A stretch of DNA of 64,000 nt from CAZABP01 sp964483245 (lineage in GTDB: Bacteria; Planctomycetota; UBA1135; UBA2386), in assembly GCA_964483245.1 (NCBI GenBank), contig CAZABP010000001.1, positions 62,001-126,000 of the forward strand, given 5' to 3'. The translations under genes and the position numbers were made by a program. The notes beneath the pieces were generated by a model. The model searched no databases, was not told the DNA's origin, and saw only the letters and a program-made list of their open reading frames with translations. Shown one piece after another: positions 57,708 to 64,000 of the stretch. How positions within the stretch are numbered: the stretch's first letter is position 1; every line of letters begins with the position of its first letter.

Positions 57708-58211
57708 ATGCCGGCACCGGCGCGCTTCCAGCGACTGCAGCTCGAGATCGAAGGCTGGCTCGAGCTCGGTTGCTGGGACCGCGCGCTGGATCGGGTGACG
57801 CCGCTGCTCGAGGACCCGGAGTCGCGCCTGCTCGGGCTCGAGCACTCGATCCAGGCGCTGGTCGGGCTCGGGCGGTTCGCCGAGGCGCTGGAGCAACTGA
57901 CCGAGCTGCGCCGCGGGAGCGGCGACTCCGAGCAGATCGAGCTGACCGAAGCCTGGTGCCGCAAGCGCGTCGGCGACGTGCACGGCGCCGCCGCATGCAT
58001 GGAGCGCCTGATCAGCAAGAAGCATCGCAGTGCGATCGGGCACTTCAACCTCGGCTGCTATCTCGCGCTGCTCGGTGAGCGCGAGCGTGCGCTGCACGAG
58101 ATCACGTTGGCCTGCGGGCTCGAGCCGGAGCTGCGCCAGAGCCTCGTCGACGAGCCGGATGTCGACCTGCTGCGGGACGACCCTCGGTTCACACAGCTGC
58201 TGCCCCGCTAG
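57708..58211 (+). CDS. Small TPR-like protein
   Basis: This 167-residue protein is all helical, with TPR-type pairs (LELGCWDRALDRVTPLLEDP, LVGLGRFAEALEQLTELRRG, SAIGHFNLGCYLALLGERER). It has no signal peptide or membrane segment. The C-terminus VDLLRDDPRFTQLLPR is the kind of ending found in planctomycete TPR proteins. Function unknown, probably protein binding. It begins 42 bases after the PLP enzyme. Confidence 0.7.
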   Translation: MPAPARFQRLQLEIEGWLELGCWDRALDRVTPLLEDPESRLLGLEHSIQALVGLGRFAEALEQLTELRRGSGDSEQIELTEAWCRKRVGDVHGAAACMERLISKKHRSAIGHFNLGCYLALLGERERALHEITLACGLEPELRQSLVDEPDVDLLRDDPRFTQLLPR

Positions 58212-58234
58212 ACCGCCGCGCGCCGACCGTGATG

Positions 58235-58306
58235 TGGGCCCTGAAGGACTCGAACCTTCACCCGACCGGTTATGAGCCGGCAGCTCCACCTTTGAGCTAA
58301 GGGCCC
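58235..58306 (-). tRNA. tRNA with CAU anticodon (tRNA-Met or tRNA-Ile2)
   Basis: The 72-base cloverleaf is complete: acceptor GGGCCCT/AGGGCCC, D stem GCTC/GAGC, anticodon stem GCCGG/CCGGT with loop CTCATAA, a five-base variable loop, and T stem GAAGG/CCTTC with loop TTCGAGT. CCA is not encoded. It does not have initiator tRNA features. Similarity to known CAU tRNAs (GGxCCTTAGCTCA, CTCATAACC) favours the isoleucine tRNA whose C34 is changed to lysidine by TilS, but elongator methionine cannot be excluded. Confidence 0.92.
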
Positions 58307-58315
58307 GCGGGCGCC

Positions 58316-58321
58316 TATTCT
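58316..58321 (+). promoter_or_regulatory. -10-like box giving a leaderless inositol-phosphatase-like gene
   Basis: TATTCT in GCCTATTCTGGGCGCGTG ends six bases before GTG 58328, the same spacing as ligA. It lies just upstream of the divergent tRNA gene. Confidence 0.5.
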
Positions 58322-58327
58322 GGGCGC

Positions 58328-59311
58328 GTGCCGGGAGCGATCCAACGACTGCTGGAGCTGGGCCGGCGCATCCGGGAACGGCTGCACGAGGCCGTGCAAC
58401 GCAGCGACGCCGCCGACGTCGTGCGTGACGGCGCCGGCGACACGATCTTCCGGCTCGATTGCGCGGCGGAAGAGATCCTGCTGGCCTGGGCGGAGCAGGA
58501 AGCACGCGTGCAGCCGCTGACGCTGATCGCCGAAGGGCTCGACCCGGACGGCGTGCGGTTCGGCACCGGCGAGTCGCAGGTCCGCGTGCTGATCGACCCG
58601 ATCGATGGCACGCGCGGGCTGATGTTCGACAAGCGCAGCGCGTGGTTCCTCGCGGCGGTGGCGCCGGACCGCGGCCCGGGTACCAGGCTGACGGACCTCA
58701 CGCACGCGGTCATGGTCGAGCTGCCCACGAGCCGGCAGCAGCGTGCCGACGTCCTGTGGGCGACGCGCGGCGGTGGCATGTCGGGACAGCGCGAAGACCT
58801 CGTCCACCGCACGTCGCGCCCGCTGGCGCCCGCGCCATCCCGCGCCGAGGACCTGCGGCACGGCTTCGCGACGGTCTGTGCGTACTTCCCGGGGGGCAAG
58901 CCGCTGGCCGCCGAGCTCGAAGAGCGCCTGCTCGCGCGGGTGCACGGCCCGTGGAACCCCGACAAGGCCGAGTTCTATTGCGATCAGTACATCAGCACCG
59001 GCGGGCAGCTCGCCGAGCTGATCCTCGGCCGCGACCGCTTCGTGCTGGACGTGCGCCCGTGGCTGCACCGCAAGCTCGGCGTCCGCTCGTCACTGTGCGC
59101 GCGGCCGTACGACATCTGCACCGCGCTGGTCGCGACCGAAGCCGGCTGCATCGTGACTGCGCCGGACGGCAGCCCGCTCGATGCGCCGCTCGACCTGACG
59201 ACCGACGTCGCGTTCGTCGGCTACGCCAATCGCGCACTGCAGGCGCGCGTGCAGCCGGCGCTGGACGCCGTGCTGGCCGAGCTGCAGCTCACCGGAACGT
59301 GCGACACCTGA
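58328..59311 (+). CDS. Inositol monophosphatase family protein
   Basis: The 327-residue phosphatase has the metal-binding motif LIDPIDGTRGL at about 98-104, a preceding acidic helix (IFRLDCAAEEILLAW) and the C-terminal DICTALVATEAGCIVTAPDG. A usual early EE motif is replaced by TLIAEGLD. The family hydrolyses inositol phosphate, fructose bisphosphate or 3'-phosphoadenosine phosphates using magnesium. An insertion around 190-240 (CAYFPGGKPLAAELEERLLA) makes it longer than typical (~265). Start GTG 58328 follows a -10 box directly, so translation is probably leaderless. Confidence 0.82.
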   Translation: MPGAIQRLLELGRRIRERLHEAVQRSDAADVVRDGAGDTIFRLDCAAEEILLAWAEQEARVQPLTLIAEGLDPDGVRFGTGESQVRVLIDPIDGTRGLMFDKRSAWFLAAVAPDRGPGTRLTDLTHAVMVELPTSRQQRADVLWATRGGGMSGQREDLVHRTSRPLAPAPSRAEDLRHGFATVCAYFPGGKPLAAELEERLLARVHGPWNPDKAEFYCDQYISTGGQLAELILGRDRFVLDVRPWLHRKLGVRSSLCARPYDICTALVATEAGCIVTAPDGSPLDAPLDLTTDVAFVGYANRALQARVQPALDAVLAELQLTGTCDT

Positions 59312-59374
59312 GCCGCACACCGGCGCCGATCCTGCACTCGCATCACCACGCCTCGTAGGCGCAGCCACTGCGGC

Positions 59375-60019
59375 TCACTTTCCGAGCCGTCCGGTCCATC
59401 CCGGCACCTGCACGATCCGGTCCTCCTCGGCGATCCACGCGGTCAGCGGACCGCCGTAGACACAGCCGGTGTCTAGGCCGACCACTTTGTCGTTGTGCAC
59501 GAGTCCGCGGCGCGCCCAATGACCGAACACGACGCGGCGCGCACCGTGATACCAATGGTCCCACGGCTCGAACGGTTGCCCCGGCGGCGGCCAGTCGGCC
59601 GGTGGACGGTTCCCGTCGGCATCGCAGTAGCGGACGTTGGTGGCGAACTCGATCTGCTGCTCGTCGAGGTGTGCGAGGTCTTCGACACCCCAGCGCGGGT
59701 GCAGCCCCCCGTGCACCATGATCAGGTCCGGGAGCACGCGCACGACCGGCTGCGCCGCGAGCCAATCGCGCAGCTCGCGATCGGCGAGCCCGCCGCGCGC
59801 CAACCGCTCGAGATCGTGGTTGCCGAGCACCGGTTCGGCGCCCAGCTCCATCGCGCGGCGCACGACGCCGGCGGAGTCGGGACCCTTGTTCACCAGGTCT
59901 CCGACCGGATGCAGCGTGTCGATCCCACGCCGGAAGCCGATCACGCGCAGCAGGTCGTCGAGTTGCGCGAGGCAGCCCTGGATGTCACCGACGAAGATCC
60001 GGCGGGCCTGCTCCGGCAT
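59375..60019 (-). CDS. apaH: ApaH-like symmetrical diadenosine tetraphosphatase/metallophosphatase
   Basis: This 214-residue calcineurin-like phosphatase has all metal-binding motifs in order: FVGDIQGC, HPVGDLVNKGPDS, VLGNHD, MVHGGLHPRWG, VFGHWARRG and GLDTGCVYGG. ApaH cleaves Ap4A symmetrically to two ADP and can decap NpN-RNA. It is about 60 residues shorter than the E. coli enzyme (280), so a related PPP phosphatase activity is possible. It follows citrate synthase with 13 bases between them. The 63 bases to the convergent gene hold nothing recognisable. Confidence 0.85.
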   Translation of the reverse strand: MPEQARRIFVGDIQGCLAQLDDLLRVIGFRRGIDTLHPVGDLVNKGPDSAGVVRRAMELGAEPVLGNHDLERLARGGLADRELRDWLAAQPVVRVLPDLIMVHGGLHPRWGVEDLAHLDEQQIEFATNVRYCDADGNRPPADWPPPGQPFEPWDHWYHGARRVVFGHWARRGLVHNDKVVGLDTGCVYGGPLTAWIAEEDRIVQVPGWTGRLGK

Positions 60020-60032
60020 CGCGGCGCTGCGC

Positions 60033-61169
60033 TCAGCGCCGCTGCGCCATCGGCACGTAGTCGCGCGGCGCGGCGCCGACGTAGTGCGAGCGCGGACGGA
60101 TCAGCCGGTTGTTGGCGTACTGCTCGAACACGTGCGCCGCCCAGCCGGCGATCCGGCTGACGGCGAAGATCGTCGTGTACAGCTCCGGCCGGATGCCGAG
60201 GTAGTAGTAGGTCGACGCGGAATAGAAGTCGACGTTCATGTCGATCTGCTTGCGCGCCTTGACCATCTGCTCGATCCGCTCCGACATCTCGAACCACTTG
60301 GATTCGCCGGTCGACTTGGCGAGGCGCCGCGAGAACTCCTTGAGGATCAGCGCGCGCGGGTCGACGACTTTGTAGACGCGGTGGCCGAAGCCCATGATCT
60401 TCTGCCCGCGTGCGAGCAGGTCCTCGACATGCGCCTCGACCTGGTCCGGCCGTGCGACCTCGAGCAGCATGTGCATGACCTCGGTGTTGGCGCCGCCGTG
60501 CAGCGGCCCCTTCAGCGCGCCGATCGCCGACGTCACCGACGAGTAGATGTCGCTCAGCGTCGCGGCGGTGACGCGCGCGGCGAACGTCGAGGCGTTCAGG
60601 TCGTGCTCGGCATGCAGCACGAGACAGGTGTCGAAGATCTTGTCCGCTTCCGGCGTCGGCTCCTTGCCGGTCAGCATCCACAGGAAGTTCGCCGCGTAGC
60701 GCAGGTCGCTGCGCGGAGCGATCGGCTCCTTGCCCTGCCGTAGCTGCTCGTACGCCGCGACGATCGTCGGGAAGCGCGCGACGAGCCGGATCCCGCGCTC
60801 GAGATTCGCCTGCGCGTCGGTCACCTCCCCCGGGACGTCGTCCATGCACAGGGCCGAGACCGCCGTGCGCAGGGCATCCATCGGCTCCATCTGCCTGGCG
60901 ATCTTGCGCAGCACGTCCATGACTGCCGGCGGCAGCTCGCGGCGCGACGTCAAGCGCGCGCGGAACTCTTCGAGCTGCTGGCTGGTCGGCAGCTCGCCGT
61001 GCCACAGCAGATACGTCGTCTCGGCGAAGCTCGAGTGCTCCGCGAGATCCTTGATCAGGTAGCCGCGGTAGCGCAGCTCGCCGATCGAGCCATCGATCCA
61101 GGCGATCGACGAATCGGATGCGACGACCCCTTCCAGGCCTCCCTTGCTGATGGTCTTGCTCTCGGTCAT
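60033..61169 (-). CDS. Citrate synthase (or 2-methylcitrate synthase)
   Basis: This 378-residue type I short citrate synthase has the catalytic histidines in PLHGGANTEV and GFGHRVYK and the catalytic aspartate in NVDFYSAS. It condenses oxaloacetate with acetyl-CoA for the TCA cycle; 2-methylcitrate synthases have the same length and motifs and cannot be excluded. ATG 61169 (MTESKTISKGGLEGVVASDS) matches the family N-terminus; the frame is open upstream. The promoter box TACCTT lies at 61302-61297. Confidence 0.93.
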   Translation of the reverse strand: MTESKTISKGGLEGVVASDSSIAWIDGSIGELRYRGYLIKDLAEHSSFAETTYLLWHGELPTSQQLEEFRARLTSRRELPPAVMDVLRKIARQMEPMDALRTAVSALCMDDVPGEVTDAQANLERGIRLVARFPTIVAAYEQLRQGKEPIAPRSDLRYAANFLWMLTGKEPTPEADKIFDTCLVLHAEHDLNASTFAARVTAATLSDIYSSVTSAIGALKGPLHGGANTEVMHMLLEVARPDQVEAHVEDLLARGQKIMGFGHRVYKVVDPRALILKEFSRRLAKSTGESKWFEMSERIEQMVKARKQIDMNVDFYSASTYYYLGIRPELYTTIFAVSRIAGWAAHVFEQYANNRLIRPRSHYVGAAPRDYVPMAQRR

Positions 61170-61296
61170 CTCAGTGCTGCAACTTCCGGGCGGTGGTTCG
61201 CCGAACCCTGGGCCGGGCCAGGGTCCAGATCCCGGCAGCCTGGGCGGCGGCTGCCAGCGACGCCCTTGAGGATCGGCCGACGCAGGGCGCGGACCG

Positions 61297-61302
61297 AAGG
61301 TA
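61297..61302 (-). promoter_or_regulatory. -10-like box for citrate synthase
   Basis: TACCTT in GGGCTACCTTCGGTCCGCG lies 127 bases upstream of ATG 61169. The long leader includes a CCCTGG...CCAGGG inverted repeat near 61217-61234. Confidence 0.35.
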
Positions 61303-61340
61303 GCCCCGCCGCAGGGGGCGGGCAACAGCGCTGGATCCGG

Positions 61341-63158
61341 CTACTGCGTGAGGCGGAACGAGACGGCCGGCGAGAACTTCTTGACGAATGCGGTGTAGTC
61401 CGGCGCCAGCGTGATGCCGCCGGCCCACAACTGCAGTCCCGCGAGGCCCGGCTGCTGCGGAATCGGCAGCGTCGCGATCGCCGGGCCGCTGCCCAGGGTC
61501 CCGACGTTGCTGCGCAGGATCGCGTCCGGCGTGGCGCAAGCGAGGAACAGCGGATCCGGATTCAGCGGGATCACGCGGCCCCCGATCGGCAGTCCGGGCG
61601 CCGAGCCGGTCGCCAACGTGATCCAGAACAGGTCGCCGGCGTCGCCCGGGCTCGCATACGACAGCGTCGAGGTCGTGCCGAGACGGTGCGTGCCGGACAC
61701 CGCCGTCACGGCCGGGGTCCAACTCGGTTCCAGCTCCAGCTCCAGCGCCGCCGGCTGATCCTGCGCCGTCACCACCACGTCGCGCACGAGGGTCTGGAAC
61801 CCTGGCGCCAGGACCGTGATCCGATGCGGCCCGACCGGCAGCCAGATCGCGAACCTTCCGTCGACGGCACGGCTGCGCGTCCGTTCGCCATGCTGGAACG
61901 CCAGCGAGTCGATGCGCAGCTCCGCCTCGATCGGCTGCGCCCGGAACACCGAGCGGACGTGCCCGCGCAGGGCAGGCCGGAACCCGGTCAGCGCCGCCCG
62001 CAGGCCGGGCCACACGCGCGCCTCCTCGGCCACCGTCGCCGTGAACGGCGGCTGGAACTGGTCGCTGATCTCGGTCAGGAACGACAGCGTGCCGCCGCTG
62101 GCCCAGTGCTGCTCGGGCGCTTCGCCCGATGCGGACGGCGCACGGGTCGCGAACGACATCGGACTGCGCAGCCGGTCGGCGTACCCCTGCAGGTAGCTGC
62201 GCACGGCCGGATCGACGCTGGCGCAGGGCGCATATGGGAACAGCACCTCGCGCCCGGAGCTGTGGAAGTCGAGGTACAGCTCCGGCCGCAGCCGCGCGAC
62301 GAGCGCCATCAGCGTGCGGGTCTCCGGTTCGCTGCCGGCCGAGGGACCGCGGTAGGTCGCACTCGACGGCTGCGTCGAACCACCGCACGAGGCGCTCCAC
62401 AGGAACGGGTAGTTGCGGTTGTTGTCGACGCCGTGGATCCCGCCGCCATTGTCGCGGCGGTTCTTCCGCCAGTAGTTGTCCGTGCTCCAGACGAACTCGG
62501 TCCCGTCCGGGTTCGCGCAGGGGACGAACCAGATCTCGTAGTCGTCGACGAGCTGGCCGAGCTGCGGATCGGTGGCGCGCCCTTGCAGGATGCGGCGCAT
62601 CGCCCCGACGACGATGTGCGGCGAGTTCAGCTCACGCGCGTGGTGCTGCGCCGCGATCAGGATCGCCGGCTCGTCCTCGTCGGTGGCGACGTGGTCGGAG
62701 ACCTTCAGCGCATACAGCGCGCGGTTCTCGTGCGTGCGCACCCCGCCCGGCAGCGCCGACAGGTCGACGCGCTGCGCGTAGCCAGGGTGTGCAGCGGCGA
62801 GCTGGTCCATCTCCGCGATCAGCTCGGTGTACGTGTAGTACAGCGGGTCCGGCGCGAGCGGGTTGGCCGTCGCGGCGCGGATCTCGTGGAACGGCCGGCC
62901 GCGGTCCACGAGCAGCGCTGCCGGCACGAGCCGCACGAACTCTGCGTGTTGGTGCGGCGCGACCACGACCTCGCAGTCGGCATCCGGGGTGCGATGTTCG
63001 CAGGCGAGCAGGTCGTATCGCTGCGCCAACAGGTGGTGCAGCGCCGGCGCGATTGGCCCGGGGATCCGGAACCGGTATGAGGTGCCTGGATCCTGCGCGG
63101 CGATTCCAGCCAGCAGCGCAGCGGCGGCGATTGGACGCATCGGATTGGACCAGCTCAT
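61341..63158 (-). CDS. Secreted M14 zinc carboxypeptidase with C-terminal repeat-family domain
   Basis: The 605-residue protein has a signal peptide (MRPIAAAALLAGIAAQ, from residue 7). The M14 domain (~105-395) has zinc ligands His173 and Glu176 in QHHARELNSP and His299 in YLDFHSSGRE, substrate-binding NPDGTEF and VDNNRNY, and the catalytic Glu363 in LTEISDQF. A CNA-B-like beta domain (~400-480) follows. Residues ~486-605 resemble the module also found in the LVIVD, EF-hand and esterase proteins (TLPIPQQPGLAGLQLW). It removes C-terminal residues from peptides outside the cytoplasm. ATG 63158 or ATG 63140 are both possible starts. Confidence 0.87.
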   Translation of the reverse strand: MSWSNPMRPIAAAALLAGIAAQDPGTSYRFRIPGPIAPALHHLLAQRYDLLACEHRTPDADCEVVVAPHQHAEFVRLVPAALLVDRGRPFHEIRAATANPLAPDPLYYTYTELIAEMDQLAAAHPGYAQRVDLSALPGGVRTHENRALYALKVSDHVATDEDEPAILIAAQHHARELNSPHIVVGAMRRILQGRATDPQLGQLVDDYEIWFVPCANPDGTEFVWSTDNYWRKNRRDNGGGIHGVDNNRNYPFLWSASCGGSTQPSSATYRGPSAGSEPETRTLMALVARLRPELYLDFHSSGREVLFPYAPCASVDPAVRSYLQGYADRLRSPMSFATRAPSASGEAPEQHWASGGTLSFLTEISDQFQPPFTATVAEEARVWPGLRAALTGFRPALRGHVRSVFRAQPIEAELRIDSLAFQHGERTRSRAVDGRFAIWLPVGPHRITVLAPGFQTLVRDVVVTAQDQPAALELELEPSWTPAVTAVSGTHRLGTTSTLSYASPGDAGDLFWITLATGSAPGLPIGGRVIPLNPDPLFLACATPDAILRSNVGTLGSGPAIATLPIPQQPGLAGLQLWAGGITLAPDYTAFVKKFSPAVSFRLTQ

Positions 63159-63209
63159 CGGAGGCAGCTTCGGACGCAGGTGCTCGGCGGCAGAGTTCCG
63201 CCGCGGCGG

Positions 63210-63215
63210 AGTGTA
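63210..63215 (-). promoter_or_regulatory. -10-like box for the carboxypeptidase
   Basis: On the minus strand TACACT in CCTACACTCCGCCGC, 51 bases before ATG 63158. It lies 12 bases upstream of the divergent permease start, so the two genes share a very short control region. Confidence 0.45.
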
Positions 63216-63227
63216 GGGGAACGACCG

Positions 63228-64000
63228 GTGACGGAGTTCCTGCAGCGTTTCCTGGGCATCCTGCTGCAGATGGCGCCGTATCTGCTGCTCGGGTTCGTGC
63301 TCGCCGGCCTGCTGCACGCAGTCGTGCCGCGCGAGTGGCTGGCCCGGGCCCTCGGCGGCCATGGCATCGGACCGATCCTGCGCGGCGCGCTGGTCGGAAT
63401 CCCGCTTCCGCTCTGCTCGTGCGGCGTGATCCCGGTCGCGCACGAGCTGCGGCGGCGCGGCGCCGGTCCGGGCGCGACGGCCTCGTTCCTGGTCTCGACG
63501 CCGGAGACCGGCGTCGATTCGATCGCCGCCTCGTTCGCCGTGTTGCATCCGCTGCTGGCGGTGCTGCGCCCGATCGCGGCTCTGCTGACCGCAGTCGCGG
63601 CCGGACTGCTGGTGAACCGGGTGCGGCCGGCCGGCGTCGTCACACCGGACGACGGCTGCTGTGATCACGAAGCGGATCAGGAGCTCGCCGGCGGGGCGCG
63701 CGGGTTGGTCGGGGGGATGCGCTACGCGTTCGTCGATCTGTTCGGCGAGGTGGCCGGGTACCTGCTGCCGGCCTTCGCCGTCACCGCTGCGTTGACCGGT
63801 CTGCTGGGTCCTGGCGACATCGAACGGCACATCGGCTCCGGACTGCTGCAGATGCTGTTGGTGCTGTTGATCTCGGTTCCGATCTACGTCTGCGCGACCG
63901 CGGCGACGCCGGTCGCCGCCGGGCTGATCGTCGCCGGTGCGAGTCCCGGCGCAGCGCTCGTGTTCCTGCTCGCGGGACCGGCCACGAACCTGGTCACGAT
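63228..64000 (+). CDS. SO_0444-type Cu/Zn efflux permease (ArsP/DUF318 superfamily), N-terminal part
   Basis: The visible 257 codons encode membrane helices (ILLQMAPYLLLGFVLAGLLH and several more). The family signatures are PLPLCSCGVIPVA, STPETGVDSI, VPIYVCATAATPVAAGL and, at the edge, AGPATNLVT. A cytoplasmic loop carries a Cys-Cys-Asp-His cluster (DDGCCDHEADQE), plausible for metal sensing or delivery. The gene runs off the window. GTG 63228 follows GGGGA at a usual distance. Export of copper or zinc is inferred from the family. Confidence 0.85.
   Translation, partial: MTEFLQRFLGILLQMAPYLLLGFVLAGLLHAVVPREWLARALGGHGIGPILRGALVGIPLPLCSCGVIPVAHELRRRGAGPGATASFLVSTPETGVDSIAASFAVLHPLLAVLRPIAALLTAVAAGLLVNRVRPAGVVTPDDGCCDHEADQELAGGARGLVGGMRYAFVDLFGEVAGYLLPAFAVTAALTGLLGPGDIERHIGSGLLQMLLVLLISVPIYVCATAATPVAAGLIVAGASPGAALVFLLAGPATNLVT

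Noticed and set aside
58235..58306. Integration hotspot at the tRNA gene
   Set aside because: No integrase, no repeat of the tRNA 3' end, and ordinary genes on both sides.

Overview
The window is a very GC-rich stretch of a diderm, flagellated bacterium, most probably a member of the Planctomycetota. This rests on gene content rather than a marker gene: an ECF sigma factor paired with a Ser/Thr kinase, a secreted dehydrogenase-like beta-propeller with HEAT repeats and a C-terminal cytochrome c domain, the HpnCDE squalene pathway, SUMF1-type and LVIVD secreted proteins, and an outer membrane shown by a phosphate-porin-like protein and LptB. No rRNA, CRISPR array, prophage or complete insertion sequence was seen. 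The one RNA gene found is a CAU-anticodon tRNA at 58235-58306.

Layout. 1-9670 (all minus): kinase and sigma pair, cytochrome/HEAT protein, 2-Cys peroxiredoxin, esterase, hpnE-hpnD-hpnC. 9771-12527 (plus): a DUF669-like protein with an SSB-like tail, ligA and a 35-residue membrane peptide. 12552-19198 (minus): a secreted LVIVD protein, then a molybdopterin oxidoreductase, RecB-like nuclease and Dna2/UPF1-type helicase in overlapping frames. 19403-25695 (plus): outer-membrane porin and a giant exported protein. 25763-34685 (minus): flagellar basal body and C-ring operon flgB-flgC-fliE-fliF-fliG-fliH-fliI-fliJ-motE-like-fliL-fliM-fliN. 34826-43297 (plus): methyltransferase, unknown protein, degenerate sensor kinase, then rph-rdgB-lepA-lepB-lptB. 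43392-45897: a SUMF1-domain lipoprotein bracketed by inverted repeats, convergent with flagellin. 46170-50737: radical SAM enzyme, two degenerate PilT-like ATPases and a small membrane protein. 50890-58211 (plus): EF-hand secreted protein, basic-tailed nuclease-like protein, GreA fusion, hydrolase, PLP enzyme, TPR protein. 58235-64000: tRNA, inositol-phosphatase-like enzyme, ApaH-like phosphatase, citrate synthase, M14 carboxypeptidase and a partial metal permease.

Gene organisation is tight, with many ATGA, GTGA or TTGA overlaps. A recurring -10-like box, (G/C)(G/C)TAnnnT, lies upstream of many first genes. At several it sits only 6-8 bases before the start codon, implying leaderless transcripts. 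Flagellin instead has a sigma-28-like promoter.

The least explained signals are: a C-terminal domain shared by four otherwise unrelated secreted proteins; families of palindromic repeats, two of which supply the 3' ends and stop codons of genes; the paired pseudo-ATPases; the split nuclease/helicase joined to a molybdopterin enzyme; a signal peptidase with a large insertion; and a small SSB-tailed protein next to ligA.
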